Part shown: piece by piece, positions 24,301 to 36,500 of the stretch
Numbering within the stretch: the first letter of the stretch is position 1
Layout: the number at the start of each line of letters is the position of its first letter
Assembly (NCBI GenBank): GCA_036768485.1
Contig: JAVLUZ010000157.1
Span: 17,363,877-17,427,876, forward strand
Direction of reading: 5' to 3'
From: Mermis nigrescens
Taxonomy: Eukaryota; Nematoda; Enoplea; Mermithida; Mermithidae
DNA: 64,000 bases
Program-made: the position numbers and the translations under genes
The notes under the pieces: generated by a model
What the model saw: the letters and a program-made list of their open reading frames with translations, nothing else
Told to the model about the DNA's origin: nothing
Database searches by the model: none

Positions 24301-27300
24301 AATTCTAATAAAAATGGAATCGTCCATAATATTTAATAATATTTAGTATAATAAATAAATAATTTTATGCAAATATTTTGTTTTGTTATCTTTCTAATTT
24401 CAAGTCTAGTATAAACTTATTCCTGGTAGGCAAGGATATCTGGACAATGTAAAATCTCAAATGGATTAAATCTGATAAAAATAAAAATGATTTATTTATT
24501 TCTTGTCTCTTCTCCACTGACATGTATAATAGGTCTTAAAGGATTTGGAGAACTTACTTATTTTCAATCCCTCTATTCAATTATTTGCATCTTCTATGTC
24601 AATATTTGCAGTCGTCTCCCAAATGATGATGATTTCATTTTAATTATTATATATAATTTTGAATTTTTTCCTTATTTCCGAAATATAGAAATTTGGCAAT
24701 TTACCATTTCTCATTAGTTGGTCTGCTCGATGCTTGGAGTAAATTAAATTCAATTTTTTATCTTAAAAAAATTTCGCTTGAAATTAGAAAGTTGATATTT
24801 CCCTGAAATAATTCAAAATTTGAACTAGCTGCTAAAGGTAACAATAAAAATTAGCCAATAATAGTTGCAATAACAAAAAATTTATCATCCGTATCAATCA
24901 AAGATTGTTGTTTTTGTTTTTCTTCTCAAATTATACGATAAGCCATAGTAATATCTTATGGGATAACAAAAGTAAAGATCTGAATGTGTATGTAGCTTAT
25001 CCAACGAGTGTTATTGTTGCTTTTGACGTAAAATAGGGCCACGTTTATCGATATGCTATATCGCATGTTAATCAAAACTTTTTACTTGTTTACATTACTC
25101 ATATTCGAATCCCATTCTATAATTGGACGTAAGTTTATTTTTCATGATGCTTTATGAGAAATAATCTCACGCTACTAGAAAAATAAAGCCGTTTATTAAT
25201 AAACGCATTTACTTCGAGCTTCTAGAAAATCATGAATAAACATTTGTTTTCCTTTAATTCTCTGTAGAAGCGCAGCATTTGTTATTAATAATCAGTCATA
25301 AATATGAAGTTAAAATGCTTCTGTTGTTGCCCGTTGTTGACCTATTTCACTTCGGTCGAGCAGGTAAATCATTAAATTCTAGTAGATAAATTCTGATGAT
25401 CGTCTAAAATTTCGTTTTTTGCTCATTTCAGTTTAATTTTACGTGATTAATCATTTGCAACAACAACACTTTTATTTGGCTGCCGACTTTGAAAGTGAAT
25501 GTTTGATTTTTCTACCTAGATTAAATTTTTAAGACCACTTAAGGCACGCCTGATTTCAATATCCGCTCTTTCACATAAACTTTAATGTCACTGGCGTCCT
25601 AAAAACTGCAATTACTTTTTCTTTAATATTACTATTTATTGAGTTTCGATTGCACTTTTTTAGGAAATTTAGCAGGATTTTTTATTTTTTTGCCGAGTTT
25701 GATGCTCCGTTCTATTTTTTTTGAAGACATAAGCCTTACCAAACCTATCTGTATGCAATTGCAATGCAATAAAGTTTTTTCTAAGTAAATAAGAATATAT
25801 AAACTGATTAATGAATGTTAAGTGCATTTGATTAAGGTTTATCATCGAATGATAGAGTAGCCTAAGGTGATATAAACTCATCGTTTCTGCAATATTCGAG
25901 TTTTCAGACGATTTTTAGCACTTTCTCTTCATAACATTCTTATTTTTGGCAGTGAATCGATCATCAATTCTATTCTTACTACTAGACATCATGGATGCAC
26001 AGCGTGGCAATATTGTTGAAATCAGCCCGATACGGAGATTAGGTGATGAGTTTTTTGGCGAAAATAACTTCGAAAAATAGTCAAAATGCTAAAATAGTCA
26101 GGAAGAATGTAATGGTTTCTCATCAATTTCAAGCCCTTTTGAGGAAACATTTAAAATTTTTTTTATGTCGGTTTATATTTTTTGTTTTTTTAATTCATAA
26201 TATTTTCACTATTGTGGTCTAAGACCCAAGTCCGCTGCCCTATAAGTGCATGTCCGCTAGGACATTAGCGAGAGGGATATAGGGATCTAGGCCTCAGAAA
26301 TGTAAAAATGAAAAATTTCAGCAAAAAATTAGGCAAAATATATGTCGAAAATTCATTAAATAAAAAGATTTTGCTGAACTAAAAAATTTAGTATACTATA
26401 GCGTGTACCTGAAATTGGCAATTGAAACTTTGCAAGAGCTTATTTCCATGATTGCTTGTTTTTTTTGGTAAAATGTTAAACATGGAAAGCAAGCTAAATT
26501 TAGGACTATGTACATGCTTCGAGTATCAGCGCTAAAACTTATTTCAAAGTTTTTGTCAAAATAGTGATGGCCACTGATAATATATTAATCGATGTTTGAA
26601 GAGGGCTGTGATTTACAGAGTTTGGAAGAGCTAACTTTAGCAATGAATGTGAAAAATTTTACGAAATGCGGTTTGAAAGTTTTGTTGTGAAGTTACATGT
26701 AAGTGGGAGTCGCAATGGCCTCTATTACCTTTTTACAGTGAGTTATGAACAAAAGTCGAATTGTTCGACGATAATTAATTTTTTATTCACATACGTTTTC
26801 CAGGCCCAGAATTTTGCTTATAATATGCAATATTCCTGATCTGTATGTTGCAAACGAATTTTTATTCATAGTTTTCTACGAGTTGTCAGATATCATCATT
26901 TTGTCAAAAATATTTAAAAATTTTATATAGGTTCTGGAGAAAATATATAGATTTAGGTGAAATATTCTATGATTTTTTTATAATTATACCAGAGAAGCAA
27001 AGAAACATTGATTTACATTATTGCAAAACTTCAGCCACTAATTCTGAGCTTTTACTTATACCCAAAGCGATGCGGTACTGTTTTTAAACACCCCATAGAT
27101 CTACACTGAGTTTCTGATACACACATTATTTTTCTATAATTTTTTCAATAATTTTTTGTCTCTTCGATCTTAATCCTTGTAGATTAATCGTTATCAAAAC
27201 TGCAGCTGAGTGCCCAGGGATTTCGAAGTTTTTACCGATAAATTATTCACGTTTCGTATTTACGCTGATAAGACATGTATCTTTTTATCGTAATAAGACT

Positions 27301-30261
27301 TTTTGTTCCACATTGGTGATAATGGATAAATTCGGTAGAGATCTTTCCATGATCGCTATCGAAAATATGTGATACTTCTAGTACATATTTTGAGAAAAAT
27401 AATTAATCATTTATGTTTACTAATTCTCCCACGTAATTCGAGCTATTGTGCTATATTCCTATGCTCTATTCAATAGCTATATGTCAATAAGCTATTGAAT
27501 GAGAAGAATCGGTGAAAAAGTGCAAGAGCCTCATTTGTATTGAGTAACCAAACGAAACGTATTATCGTTTATGCGTACTTTGATAGTGCTTCGAACATCA
27601 AGCTCTTTTTAATTTTTTGAATACTCTTTCGAATAGGTACTAACCCTCAATCACTATTGTTGTCGCTAATTATTGTTGTTGCTTCAATTGGCATCTATTA
27701 GCTTATTTCAAAAGAAGATGAGCCCAAAGTGCATAATAAAGCAATGTAGAGGTATGCGCAAAGTGCTAATTAACTTTTTGGTTCCTGCTGCACTAAAACT
27801 TGCATAATTATTTGTACGTCCCTAACTCTTAGCTGCTTGCTCGACTGTAGTGGAGAGAAGTTCTTCCTTGGCACTCAATTGAAAAAAAATTGATGTCCTT
27901 AGCAGCTTAAGTAATTTTAACAGCTGGAGTTTTGAGCTTTGCTAATTGAGTTTATTCTTTGATATTGCCTCTGAAAATGTTGATCCACTAATAAGCATAT
28001 AAAGTTTAATTAAAGCCATTGTGATTATTTTACTGCTTTAACGGACCAAATCTAAAGCGGAAGTAAGTACCCTAAATTAAAGGATAATTGAATGTCCTCC
28101 GAAATAGAAATCTGTTTTGAGATGATTTCACAAATCAGCTTCTAACTAAAAGAAACGAAAAGCATCACCAGTAAATTATACGGTTCGCTTTTGTTTATTT
28201 TCTAACCTTTTTTCATCAAACGATCTTAACATTGCATAAATTGATTGAGTTGTAAGATTAAAAAAATTGTTACTTATCGTGCATACTATTTCTAAGTTGT
28301 TTTGTATATTTTGCATTACAATGAGGAATTTCTGTAATATTTCCTCGTTACAATTATGAAAATGTTTGCGCGGATTTATTGTTTAAGCGGAAATACATGA
28401 TAAATCAACTATTTTTCAAGCGCTCAATTTCTGCGGCAGGTCAAATTATAATTTTAGCTAAGAGCTTATTTATTGCATCACATAATATAGGCATCATAAA
28501 AGCTTATTGTGCATGTAATGTCCTACTAGCTGCACAAAAAAACATTAATTTGAGATTGTTTTCTGTATTCTTACTTTTCGTATATACACTAAATATAGAG
28601 ACACTATACACCGACAATAAAATAAAAATAGTCTAAACATTCATTTTCAGAAGGTTCACTTCATGCTTGCTTCGTAAGTAAATTGCATTTCGTAAATTAT
28701 TCATCTTTTTTCTATTTTTGTGTAATAATACCCAAATTAGACATAAGAAAGCTTGCTCCAATCTTTCAAGTTGCTTATTACTCACTGCTACAGCTTTTGA
28801 CTACAATCTTGTTTTCAAATAATATTCTTATTGATCAAATCAGCAGGTCGCCTTCTTATGTATGATTATAATCATTAAGTCCTTATAAAAAATGATTTCA
28901 CTATAATAATAATTAACAATTTTTTCCTGGATTTCGGTGGCCTGACTAACCGAAATGCAGTGTAGTTCTTGATCTAAATTCATATCTGCTCATGATATAT
29001 CAAACATCGAAGCTTCCTTAGGCCCCCATTGTCTCTTGACTTTGATTCTCAATAAGCAAAGACAATCCGGAAGAATGTCATTAGGTCCTAAAGAGTCAGT
29101 GAAAAAGTGGTATCGTAATTATTTTTCAGTATTATCTGGACCTAATATTGTTTCAGATAAGGTACTATAATGGCATACGTTTAACGATTTTCGCGCAAGT
29201 CCATTTCTAGATATATTCTTGAAAGAAAGATTATTTTTTTGCTTACTCGGCAAATCAGGGTAAAAGCTTTAGTCTATCAAGATACTTGAACTATTAAGCT
29301 AGAAATAAGCTTACTGCGCTGCAACATTAGCTCTACAATTTCGCTATCCCTTCTTCTGGCAGCTTTATTTCAAGTCGATTATCTGCCTGTATCTTTCTAT
29401 GCAATGCATTTTCACAGACATATTGCACGCGTCGTGTTCAAGAAATTAATTTTGTGAATTATCTTGAGAATCAATCAGGCTTTAAATAGCTCTCGAACAA
29501 CAAGCAAATGTAACGGAACATTATCCAAGACATTTCAATGATTAGTGTTGGAAAAATAAGACACATTTCTGGCATAAAATTTATGACCTATGCGTATTTC
29601 AGTAATGTAAAATCGCTGCTACATAGTGCTTAATTAATTTGTTAGACTTTATTCATAACCCGTGATTTTCTTACAGTAAATTGAATTATTTTCTGCATTA
29701 ATTTTAAAACGACTCGAAACGATTTCAATCGTTCAAAGCAAACATTTTATGCTGGCACAGCAGGCTGTCTCCGTAAGAATCTATCGCCCACCTAAATCTG
29801 TGATTGAAATTTAATACATAATGTAAAATGAGAAAAAAGCATTCGGGTTCATGTAAAAGTTTTTTCATATTGATTGCTTTAATTAATTGCTTTGAGAGTC
29901 CAGGAGAGCACAATAGTCGTTTTTTGAACATCTAACTATGTTGGTTAATAAACTTTAAAAAAAACTTTTTTAGCATGGTTTGACATATAAAATTATTTGT
30001 CTTATTTGTGAAAGAATGCAATAAGTGCCTTAGCATTAGAAATTTCAACATTACTAGGAAGTGATGGCACGAGATGTTCGTCTGATTTGGATATGAATTT
30101 TCATTAAGTAACAAAAGCCCTATATGCTTCGACATGCCGAATTCGAACATCATTAGTTTGTCTTTTCGCTCAAGATGTTTCAAATGAATCAATCAAACTT
30201 AAAATTTATAATTTTTTATTATTTCAGTAATTTTATGCAAAATACCCCATGTCTAAAATTT
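21383..30261. other. About 9 kb AT-rich DNA upstream of the receptor gene
   Basis: I find no supported gene, family repeat or array. The longest frame (102 codons, 23147-23455) is AT-rich and has no recognisable motif. A small hairpin with exact 11 bp arms (attcaatagct at 27468-27478; agctattgaat at 27490-27500) is present. The repeat families that saturate the rest of the window are strikingly absent from this block, apart from short unclassifiable remnants. Confidence 0.55.
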
Positions 30262-30280
30262 TATTTTTGTTAAATTGCAG
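30262..30280 (+). promoter_or_regulatory. Splice acceptor just upstream of the receptor start codon
   Basis: A T-rich tract ending ttttgttaaattgcag places an AG at 30279-30280, 29 bp before the ATG at 30310. In nematodes such a site is either a spliced-leader trans-splice acceptor or the end of a 5' UTR intron. The sequence alone cannot separate the two. Confidence 0.5.
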
Positions 30281-30309
30281 GTAAATTTGCATATTTTATT
30301 GCCTACAAA

Positions 30310-30583
30310 ATGAACGCCTCGCTATCTTCTTTTAAATTTTGTTCCGATACGGCCGATTTAATTCGTAACCCGTGGTTTTTGTGCAGCAAATTGTTGAAGG
30401 TTCTATTGTCTCCAATCGCTATTACTCTGAATTGCCTGTTGATCGTGATATTGCGAAAAATGAGTCATCTGCAGATCAACATCAACTTTAGATATTTGCT
30501 AATCAACTTATCGTTTTGTTCCATCGTAGCTAGTCTGTATATACTGGTCAAAAGTGTATTTACTGTTTGCGTTTGGCTTATTG
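30310..30583 (+). CDS. Receptor exon 1 (N-terminus, TM1, TM2)
   Basis: It starts at ATG 30310 and encodes 91 codons plus one base, ending before the donor gtaagc at 30584 (phase 1). The N-terminus is short and extracellular, with one N-A-S glycosylation site and the C-S-D-x4-I-x-N-P pattern seen at the start of Sra-type receptors. TM1 is about residues 33-54 (LLSPIAITLNCLLIVIL). A basic loop follows (RKMSHLQINI), then TM2 at about residues 62-90. Reading past the donor meets MITE B4, so the longer 130-codon open frame is not the protein. Confidence 0.8.
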
Positions 30584-33500
30584 GTAAGCATAAAAAAATT
30601 ACAAATGTCGGTAATCAGCATAGGTGGACGGCACCAAACTTCTGGGGAGTGGCTGCAAGATTTTCCAAACGTCAGAAAAATGGCCTTAAAATGATGGTAT
30701 GACGAAAAAACACCATGTTTCAACGTTTCTCATCGAAAACTATCCATTGGCATCAAGAAACTTGCGAAAAAACGAAAAAAATTTAAAAATTGGAATTCTG
30801 GGGGAGAATTTCGGTTTCTGGGGAGTATTTTGGTTTCTGGGGGTGCATACCTCCCAAACTCCCACGCCCAGGTATGGTAATCAGATACCCATAGAAAAAT
30901 AAAATTCGATGAATTAGTATAACTTTTTGCATAAATTGATAACATTTCAAACTATTGATTCCTAATCTAATATAAACAATGTGATTTATTATTTTACAAA
31001 ATTTTTAACATACTTTAATTGGCCTTGTTTGCCTTTTTTCGTTACTGTATCATAGTCAACGTTGCGGTTCAAAGTTTGAAACACTAAGTCTGCGAGTTTA
31101 CTTTTTTGCGAAATGATTTTTAAATTTGCAAATTCGCCGCTAAATTTAGAGTCAGAACATATGTGATTTTATATAATTTAGGTTAGTTTTACACTGACAA
31201 GATGTATTTGAAATTAATTCGGTTCTAGCTTATTTCTTCCAACAATGATCTTTCGAGGTGCTTGATCCTTACTTCTTGTTCAGGCTTAATGAATGCTAAA
31301 AAGAATTCTGAATACAACGAGTAAATCAGAATTTATATTTAGCAGCATGTAGCTATAAGATGCATGATACTCAGATGATCTTACAAACTGACTTTTCTTG
31401 CTAATCAATAGCAATAAACAAAAAAGTAATCAATCTTGAATTTCTGAAGCATCTACTTAGCCTCAAGCATATTTAAAGATTATTATTGGGAGAAATAATT
31501 TTGAAACGTATTTGTTGGAAGCACAAAATGAAATTTATTTTTAAGGCATCTTGTCGGTCTAAAAATTAATATAAACCATATAAAATTGCAGGATGTTCTG
31601 ATCCGAAATTTAACGACTAGTTCGAAATTTTAAAAATTACTTCGCGAAAAAGTTAAAGTCGCAGGCTTAGTATTTTAAAGTTCGAACCGCCAGTTGACTA
31701 GTTAACGGTAACGTAAAAAAGTAAACAAAGCGACGTAGAAGTCAACAAATCATCCAATTGTATTTATTATCGTCTCTCTATTGTTCTCATTTAACCAATT
31801 CAATGATATGTGGCTGGCCTCCCCCAAATCAACTTTAGCCCTTTAATTAATGAGAATGAAGCATTATACTGTGTGTTCGGGAAAGAGAGGAAATTTTTTT
31901 AATAAATGTTTTTATGATTAAAGCAAAGTTAATAAACCTTTCCCCAAACGACACACTGTTAGCATTGTAGTAAGAGTTTATTGTCGTATGTAATTATATC
32001 TGGTTCTACAGTGACAAGTCAAATGTGCACTTCAACATAGATTTGAAGAACCAAATTCGTCTAGATTAAGTTCAGTGTCGTATAAATTTATGTTATAAAT
32101 TTCTAAATTAGTTTAGGTAGGTTTAGAAGTTTTGTAAATAACGATAATCAAATGAAAACATTATCAAGATAGCACTTAAATCAGAAATCTGTGTTTAGAA
32201 TGTTCACTGCTCTCAAGATTAATTTTGCCTCAATATCGCACATTCGCTAAGAAAAGGCAATTTTGATTTGGTTTAATCATCTTAATCATCTTGTGACATT
32301 TTAAATTTAAAAATGCAAAAATTTTGACTAAGAGGAGTCTCTCTAAGCAAAAACTAATTTATTTCAAGCAGATTTTGGCACGGAGTTTGTGCAGTAGGCA
32401 TCAAACTTTTCATGCGCAAATGTTAAGTACTATAATTCGTGCAAAGATTGGGGATGAACCACCAACGGATAGCCTTTCTTTGTTTAAAATTACTACATAA
32501 AATTCAAAAAACACCTGAAATGTAAAATACACTTTATTATAGTAATAGTACGACTTCCTTATCAGCAGATTTGTTCAGCGGATAGTGTACAATGCATGGC
32601 GAAAATTTATAAAAAATTTGCAAAAGTAAATTCGTGGCTTGAGTTTAGTTAATAAGGCGCCAAGCAAGTAACACCGAGTGATATACTGTAATTTTTTGCG
32701 AGCATGTTCATAGACAGATATGCCATGAATTGGCAGATAGATTTTTCAGATTCCTATCATTCATGGAATCACAACTGAAAACAAAGTTTGTCCTTTCTTT
32801 CCGGATACCCTGTACTCGTGTATTAATCAATTACAAAGAAAACTTACCCCATGATACATAAGCTTCCTTAAATTTGCTAGCGATATTTATTTTCAAGCTT
32901 TTACATACAATTGTCAATCCTAAGCGTTAGCTTTCCATATTGTGAAGCTCATTACACCCGGTCGGTGGAATAGAATGTGTCTCAGGAGCCCCACCAGTCC
33001 CAACAGCCCAACCGTCCCAACAGCCCCACCAAAAATCCCAACAGCCCTATAGTCCCAACAGCCCACCAGTCCCAACAGCCCCACCGTCCCAACAGCCCCA
33101 CCAATAATCCCAACAGCCCACCAATCCCAACAGCCCCACCGTCCCAACAACCCCACCGACCCAAGAGCCCCACCGTCCCAACAGCCCCACCAATAATCCC
33201 ACCAGCCCCACTAGTCCCAAGAGCCCCACCAATCTGAACAGTTCTACCGTTCCAGCAGTCCTACCGTTCCAACAGTCGCATTGTCCCATCCACACATAAG
33301 ATTGGGGAGAGGATGTTTAGAGTCTAACCCCTTAAACCCCAAAATTATGGTGTAGACCCCCAGAATTTATATTTAGCACTTTATCCCACCAGACTCTTTG
33401 CTGCGCAATTTTGGCTGAAACTACCTCACTCTTATAATCATAGCTTCCACAGCTGCGCGGCAACGATCGGTATGGACAAGGAGTTTTGAGCCAAAAATGA

Positions 33501-36500
33501 CCTCAAAACTGGCATGAATGTTAAAATAGCGTATAAACTACGCTAATCCACATTTTCTGGCTATTTTGAAGCAGATGAGCGTGAAAGTTTTGATTTTTAT
33601 TGAATTTCAACAACTTATCTTTCCTTTTTTCACTAGAGCATTTTTCATTTGTTTCAGGCAGTCTAGACCACACAGGCGTGGGGGTTTGAGGGGTATGCAC
33701 ACCCGCCAGAAGTTTGAATACCCCCAGAAATCAAAATACCCCCAGAATTCAATTTTTAATTTTTTTGCTTTTTTTAATGATTTTTTGATGCCATTGGATA
33801 GTGCTCGGTGAGAAAAAGTCGAAAAATAGTGTTTTTTCGCCATACAACCACTCTTAAGACTATTTTTTGATCTTTAAAATTTCTTTTAATCCCCCTCCCA
33901 GAATTTCGGTGCTGCCCACTATGGTCTAGACTAGATCATAATGAGCAGGAATGGGTGGAATATTACTATAACATTACCACTATTTTCTGCATATAGTTGC
34001 CAAAGAAACTGCTTCGATTCTTCCATACATGCAATAAATTATTGTCAAAAGTCAATAAATAATTGAAGAAATATTTCACCTTTTTTACCGCACTGCTGCT
34101 TTGATCATTTCTGTACCATGACACCTTCTTAGTTCATATTCAATTTAAAAACCGAGTTGCATACATCTGACAGGAATTTCGAGCATTCTATCACTCAAAT
34201 TCGATCGTCAACCATCCCCCAATATCGTATAGTATGTGAGTTTGTGACCTCCCGTTTTATGCGATAACTTGCTCTTGTGACCGACTTTAAGTGCTTTTTT
34301 GCCATTTTGGCCAAAAATTGGAAGTCGTTCACTCCTCTCGCCAAAAACGTTTAGGGACATCACCCAAATCTCCAGTAAATTCAATAGTAGTCTTAAGCTT
34401 ATCTCTAAACTTTGACTCACCTTAAATTTTAATCATAAATCCGTCTAAAATTAAAAAAAATCTTTTCAACGTGTTTTCGTGAAAGGTAACCCGTGCATAC
34501 TGGCCGAAAGTACCTTCGTTTGCAAGTTGCACGAATCGATTTTCATCTTGTTCAAATTGCCCGTTTTGGCGACAATATTGAGTCTGGCCGCCGAACGATT
34601 TTACGCCTTGAGGCACATGTCCGAATACGGTTCCCCGGATCAAAAGCCCCGCGTCGCTCTGCTCATCATTTCAGCTGGGTGGGCGTTTAGCCTGATTTGC
34701 ACCACTTGGCTTAATGCCAGCGACCTAAAATCCGACCTAAACACATCCGTACTGTACTGCAACGCCTTGTTCGCTTACGATAGTCATGCGACCAAGGTCT
34801 TTTTGCGCCCTTCTGCTACCGTTGGAAATTTTAAGTTAGTTGTGCTTAATTTTTTCGGCTTTAAACAAATTAATATAACGAAAACTTGTGTTAATTCTAA
34901 AACAGAGTACTAACTGCGTTACTTTGAAGTTTTCGATCGATTTCAGGGATTTTAAAGAAGATATTCGATTTTCTTCTATTTTATTCTGTTTAGCGAGTTT
35001 TTTCCACAAAATTTCCAATTTTTCCCTATTACGGGTCTAGACCTACAAACCTGCCTACTCCCCATGTGTATGTCCTATAAAAGCGCAGCTTTTCAATTCT
35101 ACAAAGATTTTTCTGGAATTTACACGACTTTTCGTTAATTTTAATAGGACAAGAATTGTGGAAGTGTTTAAAATTTCCGAGAGTAAATTAGTAATTGCAT
35201 GTTCTGTTTTCGTTATAATGTCAGAAATTTTCTTAAAATAAAGAAAAACTGTTTGTTTTTGCGCTTTGCGTCGTGTTCACAAATTTTTGTATTTGTCATC
35301 GTTGCCAACCCATCAACTGGCTAAAGTGCACTACCAAAAGTCGAAAGACGCGGTTTTGCCGCACAAAAACCATTACTATATCAATGTTAAACTACAAAAA
35401 TAAAGCGCAAAATATAGAAAAATGCTTTCGTCAATATTTTAGATAATTCAAGAAACTTCTACGTACTTATTTAACATTTTTTAAAGGTTTTTCACGTCGA
35501 TATTCTCAAGCTACTACATTATCTATAGTAAAATACGATAACGTTTCGGAACCGCATGTAGGGAAACTAAGTTTTTAATACATTCAGCTTCTAAATATCG
35601 AGTATTTCATGCTTTAGATTTCAATCAATTTCAATTGAACATTTTTATATGAATTAAGATTTAAATATTTTGTAATATTTTTTATGACATTTGCATCAAC
35701 ATGAAGATACAATGTTTTGATTAGCAACGTTTAAAATAATATTTTTTGCTCTTTTGAACCGCTTATAAGCAAATTCATTTAAGTGAAATTCCGACAATCT
35801 TTATTATTCTTTGTGAAGGACATAACTGAATAATGAATATGTTATATCAGCAAAGAAAAATGCTCCGATGGGACAATCAGGATACGAAGCTAGTCAGCGT
35901 TGCTACTTGCCAGCAATTTAAAAAAATTAAACATTATAGATTTCGTTTATACATTCTTATCTAAAACTTTTAAGCTTATTTTAAAGAGACACTTTTATGC
36001 CACAATAATGACAGCAGTCCAAGAACGCGGAAAACAATACTGTTCTTAACATCAGCATTATTCTTTTTAAACAAGACAACAGATCAAAGTTTTTCAGCAT
36101 AAACTTCACGCAAATATCAAGTGTAAGGAACACTGAAGCTCAGATTTGGAAGTAAAATAAATTTGCAGTATAAACTACATATTAACAACAAATGAATAGT
36201 GCAAACTTTACAAACAACTAGGAGAAGAGAAAACTAACAGTCAGATTCCCAATTCTGATTTTACGTAGAACATTTTGAAAAAATTAAGCTTCCGCAAGGC
36301 TCTAGAACTAAAGTTAATATGCTGTGTGAACTTTAGACAACCACATAGTGTAAAGAAAATTTCAGTCGGATTCGTAATTCTGATATTACTTTGAGATTAC
36401 GATCAAAATTTGTTAAAAAATTAAGTCTCCACAATGGCCCGAGGACAAATAAATATCAGATGTAAACCACTTTACACCACTGTCGAGTGCAAACAAACTA

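Noticed and set aside
32977..33237. 86-codon proline-rich frame and opposing glycine/leucine frames
   Set aside because: All frames of the C-rich minisatellite remain open, and it lies within receptor intron 1.
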